DNA of 64,000 nucleotides from assembly GCA_963575745.1 (NCBI GenBank), contig CAUYUJ010016360.1, positions 245,001 to 309,000 on the forward strand, given 5' to 3'. Shown piece by piece: positions 10,853 through 21,628 of this stretch. Each line of letters opens with the position of its first letter. Within the stretch, counting starts at the first letter, position 1. The notes beneath the pieces were generated by a model, which saw only the letters and a list, made by a program, of their open reading frames with translations, did not search any database and was not told where the DNA came from. The stretch comes from Prorocentrum cordatum. Taxonomy: Eukaryota > Sar > Dinophyceae > Prorocentrales > Prorocentraceae. The position numbers were made by a program, and so were the translations under genes.

Positions 10853-12066
10853 CCCTCCCCCCTTCAACTTGAGGTGGCGGTGGTGGAAGGCAGGCCCATC
10901 AGATACGGGGGGTCAGACGCGGATGCAGAGGTGTGGAGTATTTGGCCTAACCTAGCATCAGTGGGCGAGAAGTGCCCGAAGTGGTTCGGGGGGGGGATCA
11001 GGTCTAAGTGGGCGGAGCGAAGTGCGTCGGATCAGTGGCTAGGCGGTCTGATTGGCCTAAGTGGTCGGATCAATGTGTAACAGGTGCCTTACAAGTGGGG
11101 GGGGCTAGACAGCTCCGCTAAGTGGGCCGAACCCATTGTGCGCCGATCGCCAGCTCCCCTAAACTTCTTAGGGCACTTATGGTTCTTATAAACTCCACTT
11201 CTAGCCCCCCATGTCCCCTTTGCAACTGCCGCGGCCGTCTCAGTGGGGTCCAAGTCGATGGGGTCAGAGGTGGTAAGGCTTCGGGTTGCGCACAGGCGGC
11301 CGCCCAAGGTGTTCCCGGTTGGCCTCGACAGGCCCTCCGAGTAGTGCCGCTTGGCCTCGGCAGGCCCCCCGAGCAGCCTGGGGCGGTCTCAACATCGGCG
11401 GCTCCCGGGTCGAGCCGCATCCCCCTCCTCCTCCTCCTCCTCCTCCTCCTCCTCCTCCTCCTACGTTTCTACGTTTCTCGCTATGCAGCGTCTTGTCGCG
11501 CGCCCCGCGGGCGCGGAGCGCTCTGCAGCGGCCCTCTAGGGCCGTGCGGGCACTCAGACAGCGGCCCCGGGAACCCGACCCCGAGGAAAGTAGGGAGCCG
11601 GGGACCAATAAAACATAGAGGAGGGAGAAAGGGGGCCGGGTTTCAGCAAAACTAAAAAGATGAGGGCCCGTCTGGGCCCTCAGCGGGCGCCGCGCTCGCC
11701 CGTGCCCGCTCAGGCAGCACGGCGCGCAGCCAGGCCTTCGGCCTCTTTGTGGGCGGTCGGCCTCTTGTGTGGCGGCTGGGCTCCCTTCGGCGCCTCGCGC
11801 TGAGCCCAGCCGCCGTGTCATCGGATGGATGGCCGCCTTCTCTGCGGCGGCCTCCACCCTTCGGCGCATGGCGCTGTGGAGGCCCGCCAAGCCTCTCTTG
11901 GACTTCGGCGGCCCTGCAGCCATCTCCTCGCCTGCCACGCGAGGCTGGGGAAGGCCTCGCCGCGGCGCACGGTGCGCCGCCTCCTTCACTTTGCTTGGAC
12001 TCCTCTGAGATGTCGTACGTGCTGAGCACCGCTTCCGATGTGGCAGGCTCATCACGCCACACTGCT

Positions 12067-12378
12067 GAGGACCCTGCTCCTGTCCTCCTTTCAGCGGGCT
12101 GGTCTCGTCAAGGTGGTGGTTGCTGTTGATGGGGTGGAGGTTCTGGGGTTGATAGTCTTTGTGGTGCCTCGCAGCTGAGGACCCTGCTCCTGTCCTCCTT
12201 TCTGCGGGCGTGCCATCTGGAGATTGGTTCTGAGGACCCTGCTCCTGTCCTCCTTTTCAGTGTCTCCATGGCGTGTTGCTCGAGCCTGGCTGTTGAGGAC
12301 CCTGCTCCTGTCCTCCTTTCAGCAGGCACTGTCATGGTTGAGTCGTGCCGCACTGCTGAGGACCCTGCTCCTGTCCTC
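12067..12378. repeat. Five copies of a 21-base hairpin motif
   Basis: Copies lie at 12067-12087, 12177-12197, 12232-12252, 12295-12315 and 12358-12378. Each reads GAGGAC-CCTGCTCCT-GTCCTC on the plus strand: a perfect 6-bp stem around an invariant 9-base loop, followed by CTTTC or CTTTT. Two further copies inside ORF1 of LINE-A (24599-24619 and 24656-24676) keep the loop but have changed both sides of the stem together. The spacing here (110, 55, 63, 63) is irregular, so this is not a simple tandem array. On the minus strand a 353-codon open frame (12108-13169) crosses the copies; it has no recognised domain. Confidence 0.8.
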
Positions 12379-13279
12379 CTTTCAGTGGGCTGGTGGAGTC
12401 GAGGTGGTGATGGTGGTTGGATGGGTGGTGGTTGCGGGCTGGGTGATCTGACGGTGGCGAGTCCCATAGGCTGTAGATGGTCGTCTTGAGTGTCTATGGT
12501 CAGGTCGTGGGGATAGCGTGTTGTTGCTGGGGTTGTGTTGTGGGTTATGGGCGCACATGAGAGGCCTCCATGCACCGACTTCAAGTGGGGTTCGTGGCGG
12601 CCCCACCTCGTCCCGCTATGGCTAGGGGTCACGGTGCCCTCGGTGGGGGCGAACCCCAGGCCTGGTGCTTGCTGTTGTCGTCGGTGGGGAATGTCTCTGC
12701 TGCCTTCAGCTTCGCCGCGTCGGCGATCGGGTAAGCTCCTCCTTCGCCATGGGAATGGTGGGGGTGGCGAGCTTGGGCGGACCGCGGGGGCGCGGGTAGT
12801 GGCCGTCCTACCCCCCCCCTGCCCCTCACCATCCCCGCTGGCGGGCGCGGGAAGTACTCGTCCTTCCCCCCCAGCCCTTCGAGCCCGTCTCGAAGTTTGA
12901 TCCTCACCAGGACAGCGTTGACTTGGAAGGAGTTGTAGGGGGTCGTGTTGGGTATGCTGTCGATGTCGGTCGGTGATACGCTGACGGCCAATGGGCCGCC
13001 CGCTGCCAGCCAGCTGGCGCCATCCATATTGTAGATCTCCAGGAGCCGCCGCGGTACACATCAAAACGTGGCGACTTGTGCCTGGGGTGTTCCCTCGCAT
13101 TCGGGGCTTCCCCAGGTCTTGCGTTTTAACGATAGCCAAGGTTGGCGACGCTGCCTGAGGTCTTCCCATGCATTCGGGGCTTCCTCAGGACTTAAGCAGC
13201 ACACCGTAATGCCTGCCCAGGGCCAAATAATCATAGTAAACAATGCCAATGTTAGGAAAGTCGATAAATCCAGCAAGTG

Positions 13280-13359
13280 CTCGAGGGGGGGGGCACGCTC
13301 CGTCGCCATTGAGGGATCGTGCCCACCCGTATGGGCGCTACGGGTCCCCCCCCCTCGAG
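13280..13359. repeat. Perfect inverted repeat with nested hairpin
   Basis: 13280-13293 (CTCGAG followed by eight more G) is the exact reverse complement of 13346-13359. Within the 52-base spacer ACCCGTA (13325-13331) and TACGGGT (13339-13345) form a second 7-bp stem with a 7-base loop, directly abutting the outer right arm. It lies about 275 bases beyond the ORF2 stop of LINE-A and may belong to its 3' untranslated region. Confidence 0.8.
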
Positions 13360-13633
13360 ATGGCACGCAATCGTTGTCCAGGTCGCATCCGTACCAGTAA
13401 CCCGTTAGCAACAGGGTATTGGGCCATGCCGTAGGTGCGCTGATGCTGACACTTCTGCTGCCAATCTGAAATACTCTGTATAAAATATTGCAATGCCAGC
13501 TGCCATCAAATCTGTAGCAAGCCGGTGGTCTGCGCCAAATTGCAGACCAGTGTTCCCTTACGGGGCAAAAGTATATAATACTGGACGCTTGACTCGACTA
13601 ACTGCACCAAATAAGCCGCCGCGGTGCCAATTG

Positions 13634-16600
13634 CTAGCGCCGATGGTTGCCCCATGCCCTGTGACAATCATGGCCGATCTGGTCTGTCTCCATGTAGTAA
13701 TCCAAGGGGGCGTAGAACCTGTGGTAGCAGTCGTCCGTTTCGGCCCACATTGCCTCTGCGTCAGCAAGCTGCCCCCAGTGGGCTGCGAAGGCGGTAGCCA
13801 TTGCCTTGCACAGCCTTGATGGATACTCTTTGAGGGGGGCGGTCCTCCAGCCGCCTTGGCCGTCTCGTCCGTAAACTCCGGCATGTCCCGCATGTCGGCA
13901 TAGCTGTCCCCCAGGTACCGCCCTTCGCTCCTGTGCGAGTTCACCGAGGTGTGCCGCCATCAGACATGTTGGTTTTCTCGCGTCCTGCCCGAACTGGCAC
14001 TGGTCTATGTAGTGAAGTTCGACGCCCGTCTGCTCCAGGAGCCAGAGCGTCTCTGCTCGCTGCCAGCTGCTAGGCGCTTGAGGGCACCATGTGGCTGGGG
14101 CGGGATGCTCGAGTACGGCTGAGACGTTGTACTGCAGGCCCGTGGTGATGAGTAGTAAAGCTGTCCTGTATAGCTCGTTGGCTAGTGCGATCTGTTGATG
14201 CTCCGCTTGGCTAGCTGCTTGTATGCCCCAGGGGGCTCCATGTGTACGTAGTGGTCGAGGTGCCTTCCCCTCGGCGGCATGCCAGCGCGATGAGCACCAC
14301 GTCTCGCAGGGCGGGCCCGCCACAATACCAAATATTTTGCCCTGTCGCATCGCTGCGCACCAAAAGTCGACGACGTCTGGCTTCGTCAGGTCTCCTTTGA
14401 CGGGGTCTATCTGCACGTCGATCGATAGTACTACCAAGTTGCATTCCCGAATGTTCATCTCGAAGTGGTACTGGAAATCCTCGATTCGACGTCTGCCCGA
14501 GAAAAGGTGCAGCAAGAACATAGCCGTGGTAACCATGGGCCTGCACGGTGAGAATACGATTGCAGGTGGTGTCGCTGTTTGGACGTCCGCTGCCGCAGGC
14601 GGGGCCGGCGAGAGTTGGAGCTGGTGCTGCTCTATGTAGTCGGCCAGCTTGAGCTGTATGACCTGTTGGGCGGGCACCAGCGCCTTTGTAGCTCCATGCC
14701 CCATTGCCTTCCTCGCCGCCACAGCTTCTCGTTCTTCTTCTCGGCGTTCGGCTGCCTCCTGCAAATCCATTGGGACCTCGATTGCTTGGAGGACCGCCAG
14801 GCATTTGGGGCACCTTCTCAGGTGCTTGAGTATGCGGGATCTCGTTATGAAGTTCTTCCCGCACCCAGGGCAGGTAGTCGAACGGGCAAGCAATTCGGGA
14901 AGGTCGTAGCCGATGTGTTCCATGGTGCGATGGCGCTTCCATGCTCCCCGAGTTTTTAATATCTTGCCACACTCATAGCATATGTAGCCACAGTGCTGTG
15001 CGGGCGGCAGCCCCTCGAAGTTGGGCGTGGTCATTCCAAACTCTTGCGCAAGACGGTGTAGCTGCCTTTGCCAAACTCGATGTCGATATATGTCGTGCTG
15101 CCATGCTTTGTACCTGAGCCACGCACGGGTGATCGTGGCTTGTGCGGCTCGCACGTGCTGTGTGCGTAGCCATCGCAGCAATCCCCTGATGTCGCTGCCG
15201 ATGTCCTCGTCGTCTAGTAGGAAACTTCTTATCCAGTCCAGATCTTCGACGATAAGAGCGTTCCAGGCCTTCTCATCCTCCCAGAGTTCGTCGATGAGGC
15301 GGTGGAGGAAGGGCGTGTCTGCATGCGCCATCCTGGCCAGGTACATCAGGCGCCGTCGGCGCAGGTACATGTGGATCGGTACTTCGTCGCACAGCAAGTA
15401 TATTTCGTCATCCAAGGTATGTACATGTCCCGCGCTGTGTCGCTGTTGTCTTGCGGCGGCCCGCAGACTCGCCATGTGTCTGCTCTGCAGCATCTGCTTC
15501 TGCTGTACTGTAAGTGGCCCCCACACTTCGCAGTCGTAGGTCAGCTTGCTTTGCGCCAGCGCCGTGAGGTACAGCAGCTTGGCCTTGAGGTCGATGTGCG
15601 GCAGGCGGAAGATGGACTTCTTCAAGGGGCCCTCTGCGGATCTGCGGTCAATGATGCGTCTCATAAGGTTCGGCCCCTCCCCACCATCACTCGTCACGAT
15701 ATTGCCCAATGTGAGTCCCTGGGTCGTGACCTCCGCCGTTGACACTTCAGTGCTAGTTGGCGGCTGACCATCCTCGCGCCGCAGCGTGATGGGATTTGTC
15801 TTGAAAATCTTCGCCTTGATATGCTGCTTGGCGTGCCCATCGATATGCAGCAACGCTTTAGTCTTCTTGGGGTGTAGGTCATGCCCGAAGATCTTGAGTC
15901 TCCTTGCAATGATGGACAATATGTCGAAGATGCTGCTCTCGATTTTCGTGTTGTCGTTAAGTACGCACAGGAATGTCGCATCGTCCATGAAGGATACTTC
16001 TGGCAGGGTCCCTTCCAGCCCTTGGAGCTGGCCTGACGTGACAATGGCTTGTTCGCCCGCTGGTGGTAGTTGTAGTAGGTACCCTCCTGCATGTAGCTCC
16101 TGCTCCAGTGGGCCCAGGGCGTGCGCGAAGCTGATGTTGAAGATGAGGTCGGCCAGGCCGTTGCCTGGGCGTGTGCCCTTGCGGCTCTCCGCGCAAAGCT
16201 CTTCTCCCCGCACTTGGAAGAATGTCGTGTCGTGTGCTTCCTCTAGCTGGAATCGCAGGTTCTCGTCTACATCGTTGAGTGCTAAGTAGCCTGGAGACGC
16301 TATCAGCTGCTGGATGGCCGGCATGAGCCATTCAGGTGGAGCGCCTCCTGCCATCACCTTTAGGAGCCAAGGCTTCTCCCCTTCCCGTCCCAGCACAAAT
16401 TCTCGAATAACTGAATAAAAGGCCTGTCGTAGATCCAGCAGGATGCCGACTGCGCTGAGACGTCTCCGCCTGCAGATCCTGAAGAACGCTTTGATAGTAT
16501 GGGTGGAGTACGCGCCTGACTTCTTCGGGATTCCGCCATGCTGGGTGACTCTCAGCAGGCTGCTGCAGACCCTCAACGTAGTTGCGCGGAGCCACTTGTG

Positions 16601-19600
16601 GTAGTGCTTGGCCACGGTGTTGTTGAGGAGGATCGACCTGTAATATTCCAGGAGGGCCCTCGTGCCGCTACCCTTGTACAGCTTCACTGCAATACCTGCT
16701 TTAAATTGGATCGGTTCTCGGCCTCGCAGTATCGTCTTCAAGACGACTGGGTACCAGTGGCGGGCTGTCTCCTCAGGTGCGAGTTTGAGGATGTCGTCCA
16801 AATTGCCGTCGGGTCCTCCTGCTCGGCCCTTCTTGCCGTCCGCAAAGCTCTCCACCAGATCGTTGAGTGTCATGTGCAGGTGCTGTGAGACCTCGTCGGG
16901 TGGCGATCTGTGGGTACGGCTGATATTGTAGCGGTCCGCCAGGTCATACTTGTCCCTGATGTCGGCTGACTCGATCTTGGCGAAGTGCTGCAGGGTGGCT
17001 CTGCTGATCTCGCCCTGGCTGCCCATGACGGTGCCGTCGGGCTGCTGCATAGTGGGCAGCGCGCTAACATATTTTGGTTTGCGACCGCCGTGGATTAGAA
17101 TCTTCTTTGTCAGCTGCCACTCGGTCCTGGCGTCTCTTGCTGTTCTGCTATCCGCCAATTTGCTGCCAAGTTCGTGAAAGTAATGGTTGCGGTCGGTACT
17201 CAGCTGGTGTCTGAACGTGTCCTTGGTGTGGTCGATGAAGAGCCTGGCAGCGTCATGCGCGATGCCGAGGCAGCCGGCGGCATGACTGAGCTGGCACGCT
17301 CCAACAAGGGCTGCCACAGAGCAATACCAGCTATCTTCCGCACGGGCATAGACAGGCGCCTCATAGCAGAGCCTCTTGCGGAAAACTTCAAGAGGTGCTG
17401 GGTCCCCGTTGTTCGTGTAGGTCCGCGTGGAGCTCTCAGCGTATCTGCGCAGCCTCAATAGGCGCATGCTAGCCTCAGAGATTGTGACGTTGCAAGGGGT
17501 AAGCGGGTCCCGTCCGAAATGCTGCTTCGTCTTCTCGGCAAGGAGTCCCGCTGTCTCGTGGTAATGGTCGTTGACGTCTGCCTTCCACGGTGGTAAGCTG
17601 ATGTTGTTCAGGTCCTGCTTGAATGCGGTGATACGCTCTGGGTTCTTGAGTTTGTTAGTATCCAATAACCCGTTCCCCTTCGAACTACGGTGGCGCCCGA
17701 TGATTTCGCCCACAACTTCAACTAGCACGGGCATGTGGTCTGTGGTCGTGTCGTAGCCGTTCTGGGCGTAGTTCCTCCTCTGCTTGTTGTGCTCGTTCTT
17801 CTTTTTGGCGGTTGGCTTTTGAAAGTCTCTCAAGACAGTGCAAGCCGCCACGCACTTGAACAGGCAGGGAGCCATGGCGACGTAGTCGATGCGGTTGGAG
17901 ATCCCGTCCTTGTGGTACGTGTAATCGTCGTTGTTCCCGTAGTATGTGTTGACGACGTGCAGGTGGCAGCTGGCGACAGACTCGTGGAATTCGTGTCCAT
18001 TCTTGTCTGTCAGCTGATTTGGACCTTTCTGGCCCAACCATTGAGTGTCCTCTCCGTCCTTGTGGCTTAGCTTGGCGTTCGCGTCGATGAGCAGGATCTC
18101 TGGTTTCCACGTGTCACACAGCTCCCTGAAGTGCTCCCACCAGCCGTTGATGTCCTTGGCCTTCTGGTACGGGGCATGAGCAACGGCGATGACGTGATGG
18201 AACAGAGGAGCCTGCACGCGGACAAAGAGAATCCTGGCTGACGAGTACAGTTTTGTCAGCTGGGACTGCTTGAAGTACAGGTCTTTCCCTTTGAGCTGCC
18301 CGTACGGTAACTCGACGTTGAGTAGTAGTGCACATCCCCAGTTGCCGTCCTGCGCATCGCTCTGGATGTTGATAAAGCCTTGTCCTGTCCATATGGCCTC
18401 TCCACAGCGTGTCTCCTGCAGCCCCGCGACGTGTACATGGTGGTCCAGGAGCTGGGCTCTGACTAGAGCCCCTTTACTGGAGATGTCCAGGTGCAGGTCT
18501 GTGGAGGTGAAGTCGCCCACCATGGACTGAGCGTTGTACTGCGCGATGTTGAGCTTCAGCGTGCCCTTGTTGTAGCTGTCTGCGGTGAGGTCGGGGATGT
18601 GGTCTGCGTCAGCCCGCTGGGGCGAGACGTGCTCCTCGAGCCGTCCATGCCTCCACGGTGGGTACGCATGTAGGTCATTGCCCGCTGGGTTGGCCATCCA
18701 AGCCCATTCGAGTGTGCTGGTATACTGTACTATATTGACTAGCTCTTCCGCAGGTGGTGGTGGTGCTGGTTGGAGTGCGGCATATTTTGATAGAATATCT
18801 GCTGCTTCATTCCAGGGTGCGTCTCGATGCGCATGAGTGTGCTCGAAGCTGATGTCCTTTGTGAGCTGTAACTGCTGGAATAATATGCGTGTAAACCTCG
18901 CAAGGGGGCGATTCCTATTCGATCTGATCCGCGATGTTCCAGCTGCCGCTCCCAAAGCCGCGGTGTTGTCTCCGATAATGACGATTTCCTGCTCATCGTC
19001 CTCCTGTGTACATGCGATGCCTGCCCAGAGTAGCGCCCCCAATTCGGGGCTGGTGCTGGAGGTGATGTTGTTGGCCATCTCCTCGCTGACGGACAGGGCG
19101 TGGTTGGAGTACACGTGCCTGTAGTAGGCGATGCCCTGGTCGTCCTCTCTCAGGTGTACCACTGCCCATGCTGATGTACCCGGTGCTTTGGCATGGTAGG
19201 ACGCGTCGGTGAAGTAGTAGTGCCGCTTCACTGCCGACAAAGGTCTCGAGGGAGCAAGGTGCTTCACCGCCAGCCTGGTATGCTCGTGCAGGTCGTGCTC
19301 TTCGAGGTCGTAATGCCATGTCAGCTTCTGGATGTGTTGCTGGAATTGCGTCGGTAGGAACTGTGGGGATCCGATGTTGAGGAAGCGTCGCTGCGTGCTG
19401 TTGCTGTCTCTGCGCTGGTCGGTTTTGTGCGCTTGCCCGTGTGTTGCTGGTCTAGTTCTTTGTCGTCGTCTCCTTCTGCGCTCGCAGCGCCGGTAGTCGT
19501 CGCTGTACTCGCTGTCAGCGCTGGTGTGTTGGCTAGTGCGTTGGTTGTCTCGGGCGTCTTCCGCCGTTGTGCTCCGCCTAGTTGGGATGCGGAAGGGGTA

Positions 19601-21628
19601 CATGGCTGGGGTTGTACGTCGTTGTGGTGCGGAGATGGGTTGTTGCCGCCCCGTCGGCTGCCCGCTAGCTCCGTGGTAGCTCCTGAACGGCATCATTGCT
19701 CGTCGGGGATGTGCGTCCCTCTGGGGCTGGGGGTGCTGTCTGGCATTAGTCGTTGCGTCTGGGAGTGGTTGCTCGGTCTCCAAGTGGTCGGTTGGCTTGT
19801 AGGGCTTGGTCCCCATCCGCGTCGTGCTCCATTCCCGTGGGGACGGCGGCTTTTGGCAGCACTTCTCATCGGCGTTCAAGTTGTCCGATCCAGCCCGCAC
19901 GGCCTGACTGAACAGGAGCTCGTGTGATTGGGCTTGGAGCATGCTGTCACGTAGTCGATGAGATATGCCGCCATGAGGGTCGGTTGGGTTCGGTGGTGGA
20001 AAGATAGGTAGTGCTGGCTCTGCGCGTTGCTCTTGAGGGTCTAGGTTTGGTTTGGCTGGTGTCGGTGGCGGGAGTGTAGATGGTTGCTCGTCGTTGGACC
20101 TGGTTGAGCGCCCCAGCACGACATCGCTGTCACGAGAGCAAGGCATCGGCCACCCTCCCGTCGGAGGCATGCTCTCGCGTCTTCGCACCTGCAAGGGGGA
20201 GTCAACCCGCAGCTGCTCGGGGAGAGCAGGTCCGTCCGTCGACGGCCTTGCAGAGTGAGGCGACCCCGCCCTGACACGCCAACGCGGGTAGGTCCTGGTC
20301 GGTACGTTATGTTGTTTGGACTCGTCAGAGCGAGGAGTCTGCTCTGCTGATGTGTACCGAGGCGCTGCCCTCCAAGTAGTACGCGACCTCGGACAGCTGC
20401 TGCGCTCTCGACTCGGGCGCTCGCTGGCGGAGTCCAAGTCCTGCTCCTCAGGATGTTCCGCTCCAGGAGGCTGAGTGCTATCTGGCAGTGCTTCGTCCTC
20501 GCAGGTGCTGCTGTCCGCAAGCGCCTCGAAGGGGTTATTGATCAGCGGCACTCCAAAGTCTGGTCGCATCTCCACCCTGTGCGCCTGTCTTAGTAATCTT
20601 TTGCGCCTCGCCACTCTTCTTTCTCTTGCAACAGCTGTGGCGTCGTTGGGGTGCGGTTCTGCTGCTGTAGGGCTGTAGCTTTTGCTGTCAAGGTATGTGT
20701 CCTGTATTTGCTCTAGTTGGTAGGCTTGTATGGGTCCATGCTGTATCTGTCGGTTGTAGTCAGTGCCTGGGTGTGTCGTGGTGCCTGCATTTAATTTGGC
20801 TGACGCTGGTGGACTAGCCAGCCCTCTAGGGGTCTTTGTGCTTGCCGTGTGGTCTGCTTGCGAACCCAGGTGGCTGGGGTCGAGAGGTTGGCGGGCAAGC
20901 CAGGCTCCGTCGTCTGCAAGCGTGGGGTGCTCCTCGAGTACCCGGCGCTGGGAGACCTCCAGATGTGATGGATCTGGTAGTCTCGACCTGCTGCCTGGGT
21001 CCTCCTTCGCATGGCTGTGGTGCCTGGGCTGCGACGCCGCATGGGCCGCCGCGGCTCCCGCGAAGCGGGATGTCGAGCCAGACGTGGCCAAGGGGTGTCG
21101 CCTTGGTCCACGCTGTTGGCACTGCGTCGGACTGCTCGAGTAGCTCTCCCACTCTTGTTGCAGTCTCACCCTGTCGCGGTGCTGGTTGCTTGTCTGAACC
21201 CCGCTGGCAGTGGGGCTCGCGGCCTGAGGGAGTCGCTCAGGTCCGCGCTTGGAGCGCTCAGACTTGATGTCGCCGTTCTGTGGGTGGTCCCCACCCTTGC
21301 CCACAGACGCGGCGTCTAGGGAGCTGATAGTGCAGGTAGTTCGTCTGCTACGCCTCTTGAGTCGGGGCTCCCTAGTAGAGCGTTGGTGGTTTGAAGCGGA
21401 TGCGGCATCCCCCAGGCTCGCATCGGCTTGGTCATAGCTATGTAGTGTGATGGAGGCTAGGTGCGATCGTGTGCGTATGGCCGAAAGCCATGGGTGTGGG
21501 TCGTTGGGCGTAGGCTCGTCACCGCGCGGGTCTCTGAGTCTGGGCCCGATGTCCCCGATATCTTCTGGTGTAGTTGTCTGGACGCAGGTCTGGGCCAGTT
21601 GCCCCCCAGCCTGCGTACTCCGTATCAG
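13634..21628 (-). CDS. LINE-A ORF2: RNase H / endonuclease / reverse transcriptase / methyltransferase-like polyprotein
   Basis: About 2,664 codons, read after a -1 frameshift at 21628-21634; the frame is open from the slip site with no convincing AUG near its start. A disordered N-terminal region comes first. An RNase H-like domain follows (about 19235-18775; FTDAS, ELGALLWAG, GDNTAA, HRDAPWNEAAD). Next is an EEP endonuclease (about 18560-17720; LNIAQYNAQ, LQETRC, DANAKL, TTDHMPV). Reverse transcriptase lies at about 16760-15800, with motif A DLRQAFYSV, motif B GTRPGNGLADLIFN and motif C FMDD. Two C2H2-like fingers lie at about 14990-14800 (CYECG, CPGCGKNF, CPKC). The C-terminal domain (14525-13650) has LHLFSG, SIDVQ, GPPCETW and LEHP, resembling C5-cytosine methyltransferase motifs I, II, IV and VI. 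The product should nick DNA and copy element RNA in the nucleus. RNase H ahead of the endonuclease and the last domain are unusual for LINEs. Confidence 0.92.
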   Translation of the reverse strand: MIRSTQAGGQLAQTCVQTTTPEDIGDIGPRLRDPRGDEPTPNDPHPWLSAIRTRSHLASITLHSYDQADASLGDAASASNHQRSTREPRLKRRSRRTTCTISSLDAASVGKGGDHPQNGDIKSERSKRGPERLPQAASPTASGVQTSNQHRDRVRLQQEWESYSSSPTQCQQRGPRRHPLATSGSTSRFAGAAAAHAASQPRHHSHAKEDPGSRSRLPDPSHLEVSQRRVLEEHPTLADDGAWLARQPLDPSHLGSQADHTASTKTPRGLASPPASAKLNAGTTTHPGTDYNRQIQHGPIQAYQLEQIQDTYLDSKSYSPTAAEPHPNDATAVARERRVARRKRLLRQAHRVEMRPDFGVPLINNPFEALADSSTCEDEALPDSTQPPGAEHPEEQDLDSASERPSRERSSCPRSRTTWRAAPRYTSAEQTPRSDESKQHNVPTRTYPRWRVRAGSPHSARPSTDGPALPEQLRVDSPLQVRRRESMPPTGGWPMPCSRDSDVVLGRSTRSNDEQPSTLPPPTPAKPNLDPQEQRAEPALPIFPPPNPTDPHGGISHRLRDSMLQAQSHELLFSQAVRAGSDNLNADEKCCQKPPSPREWSTTRMGTKPYKPTDHLETEQPLPDATTNARQHPQPQRDAHPRRAMMPFRSYHGASGQPTGRQQPISAPQRRTTPAMYPFRIPTRRSTTAEDARDNQRTSQHTSADSEYSDDYRRCERRRRRRQRTRPATHGQAHKTDQRRDSNSTQRRFLNIGSPQFLPTQFQQHIQKLTWHYDLEEHDLHEHTRLAVKHLAPSRPLSAVKRHYYFTDASYHAKAPGTSAWAVVHLREDDQGIAYYRHVYSNHALSVSEEMANNITSSTSPELGALLWAGIACTQEDDEQEIVIIGDNTAALGAAAGTSRIRSNRNRPLARFTRILFQQLQLTKDISFEHTHAHRDAPWNEAADILSKYAALQPAPPPPAEELVNIVQYTSTLEWAWMANPAGNDLHAYPPWRHGRLEEHVSPQRADADHIPDLTADSYNKGTLKLNIAQYNAQSMVGDFTSTDLHLDISSKGALVRAQLLDHHVHVAGLQETRCGEAIWTGQGFINIQSDAQDGNWGCALLLNVELPYGQLKGKDLYFKQSQLTKLYSSARILFVRVQAPLFHHVIAVAHAPYQKAKDINGWWEHFRELCDTWKPEILLIDANAKLSHKDGEDTQWLGQKGPNQLTDKNGHEFHESVASCHLHVVNTYYGNNDDYTYHKDGISNRIDYVAMAPCLFKCVAACTVLRDFQKPTAKKKNEHNKQRRNYAQNGYDTTTDHMPVLVEVVGEIIGRHRSSKGNGLLDTNKLKNPERITAFKQDLNNISLPPWKADVNDHYHETAGLLAEKTKQHFGRDPLTPCNVTISEASMRLLRLRRYAESSTRTYTNNGDPAPLEVFRKRLCYEAPVYARAEDSWYCSVAALVGACQLSHAAGCLGIAHDAARLFIDHTKDTFRHQLSTDRNHYFHELGSKLADSRTARDARTEWQLTKKILIHGGRKPKYVSALPTMQQPDGTVMGSQGEISRATLQHFAKIESADIRDKYDLADRYNISRTHRSPPDEVSQHLHMTLNDLVESFADGKKGRAGGPDGNLDDILKLAPEETARHWYPVVLKTILRGREPIQFKAGIAVKLYKGSGTRALLEYYRSILLNNTVAKHYHKWLRATTLRVCSSLLRVTQHGGIPKKSGAYSTHTIKAFFRICRRRRLSAVGILLDLRQAFYSVIREFVLGREGEKPWLLKVMAGGAPPEWLMPAIQQLIASPGYLALNDVDENLRFQLEEAHDTTFFQVRGEELCAESRKGTRPGNGLADLIFNISFAHALGPLEQELHAGGYLLQLPPAGEQAIVTSGQLQGLEGTLPEVSFMDDATFLCVLNDNTKIESSIFDILSIIARRLKIFGHDLHPKKTKALLHIDGHAKQHIKAKIFKTNPITLRREDGQPPTSTEVSTAEVTTQGLTLGNIVTSDGGEGPNLMRRIIDRRSAEGPLKKSIFRLPHIDLKAKLLYLTALAQSKLTYDCEVWGPLTVQQKQMLQSRHMASLRAAARQQRHSAGHVHTLDDEIYLLCDEVPIHMYLRRRRLMYLARMAHADTPFLHRLIDELWEDEKAWNALIVEDLDWIRSFLLDDEDIGSDIRGLLRWLRTQHVRAAQATITRAWLRYKAWQHDIYRHRVWQRQLHRLAQEFGMTTPNFEGLPPAQHCGYICYECGKILKTRGAWKRHRTMEHIGYDLPELLARSTTCPGCGKNFITRSRILKHLRRCPKCLAVLQAIEVPMDLQEAAERREEEREAVAARKAMGHGATKALVPAQQVIQLKLADYIEQHQLQLSPAPPAAADVQTATPPAIVFSPCRPMVTTAMFLLHLFSGRRRIEDFQYHFEMNIRECNLVVLSIDVQIDPVKGDLTKPDVVDFWCAAMRQGKIFGIVAGPPCETWCSSRWHAAEGKAPRPLRTHGAPWGIQAASQAEHQQIALANELYRTALLLITTGLQYNVSAVLEHPAPATWCPQAPSSWQRAETLWLLEQTGVELHYIDQCQFGQDARKPTCLMAAHLGELAQERRAVPGGQLCRHAGHAGVYGRDGQGGWRTAPLKEYPSRLCKAMATAFAAHWGQLADAEAMWAETDDCYHRFYAPLDYYMETDQIGHDCHRAWGNHRR

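Noticed and set aside
12108-13169. 353-codon minus-strand open frame with RRTGAGSS repeats
   Set aside because: The repeats are translations of the hairpin motif; an alternative frame (13027-12629) looks equally protein-like, so neither can be called.
21304-21304. GTG as the true start of LINE-A ORF2
   Set aside because: The frame is open 108 codons further upstream to a perfect frameshift signal, and GTG initiation is unlikely in a eukaryote.
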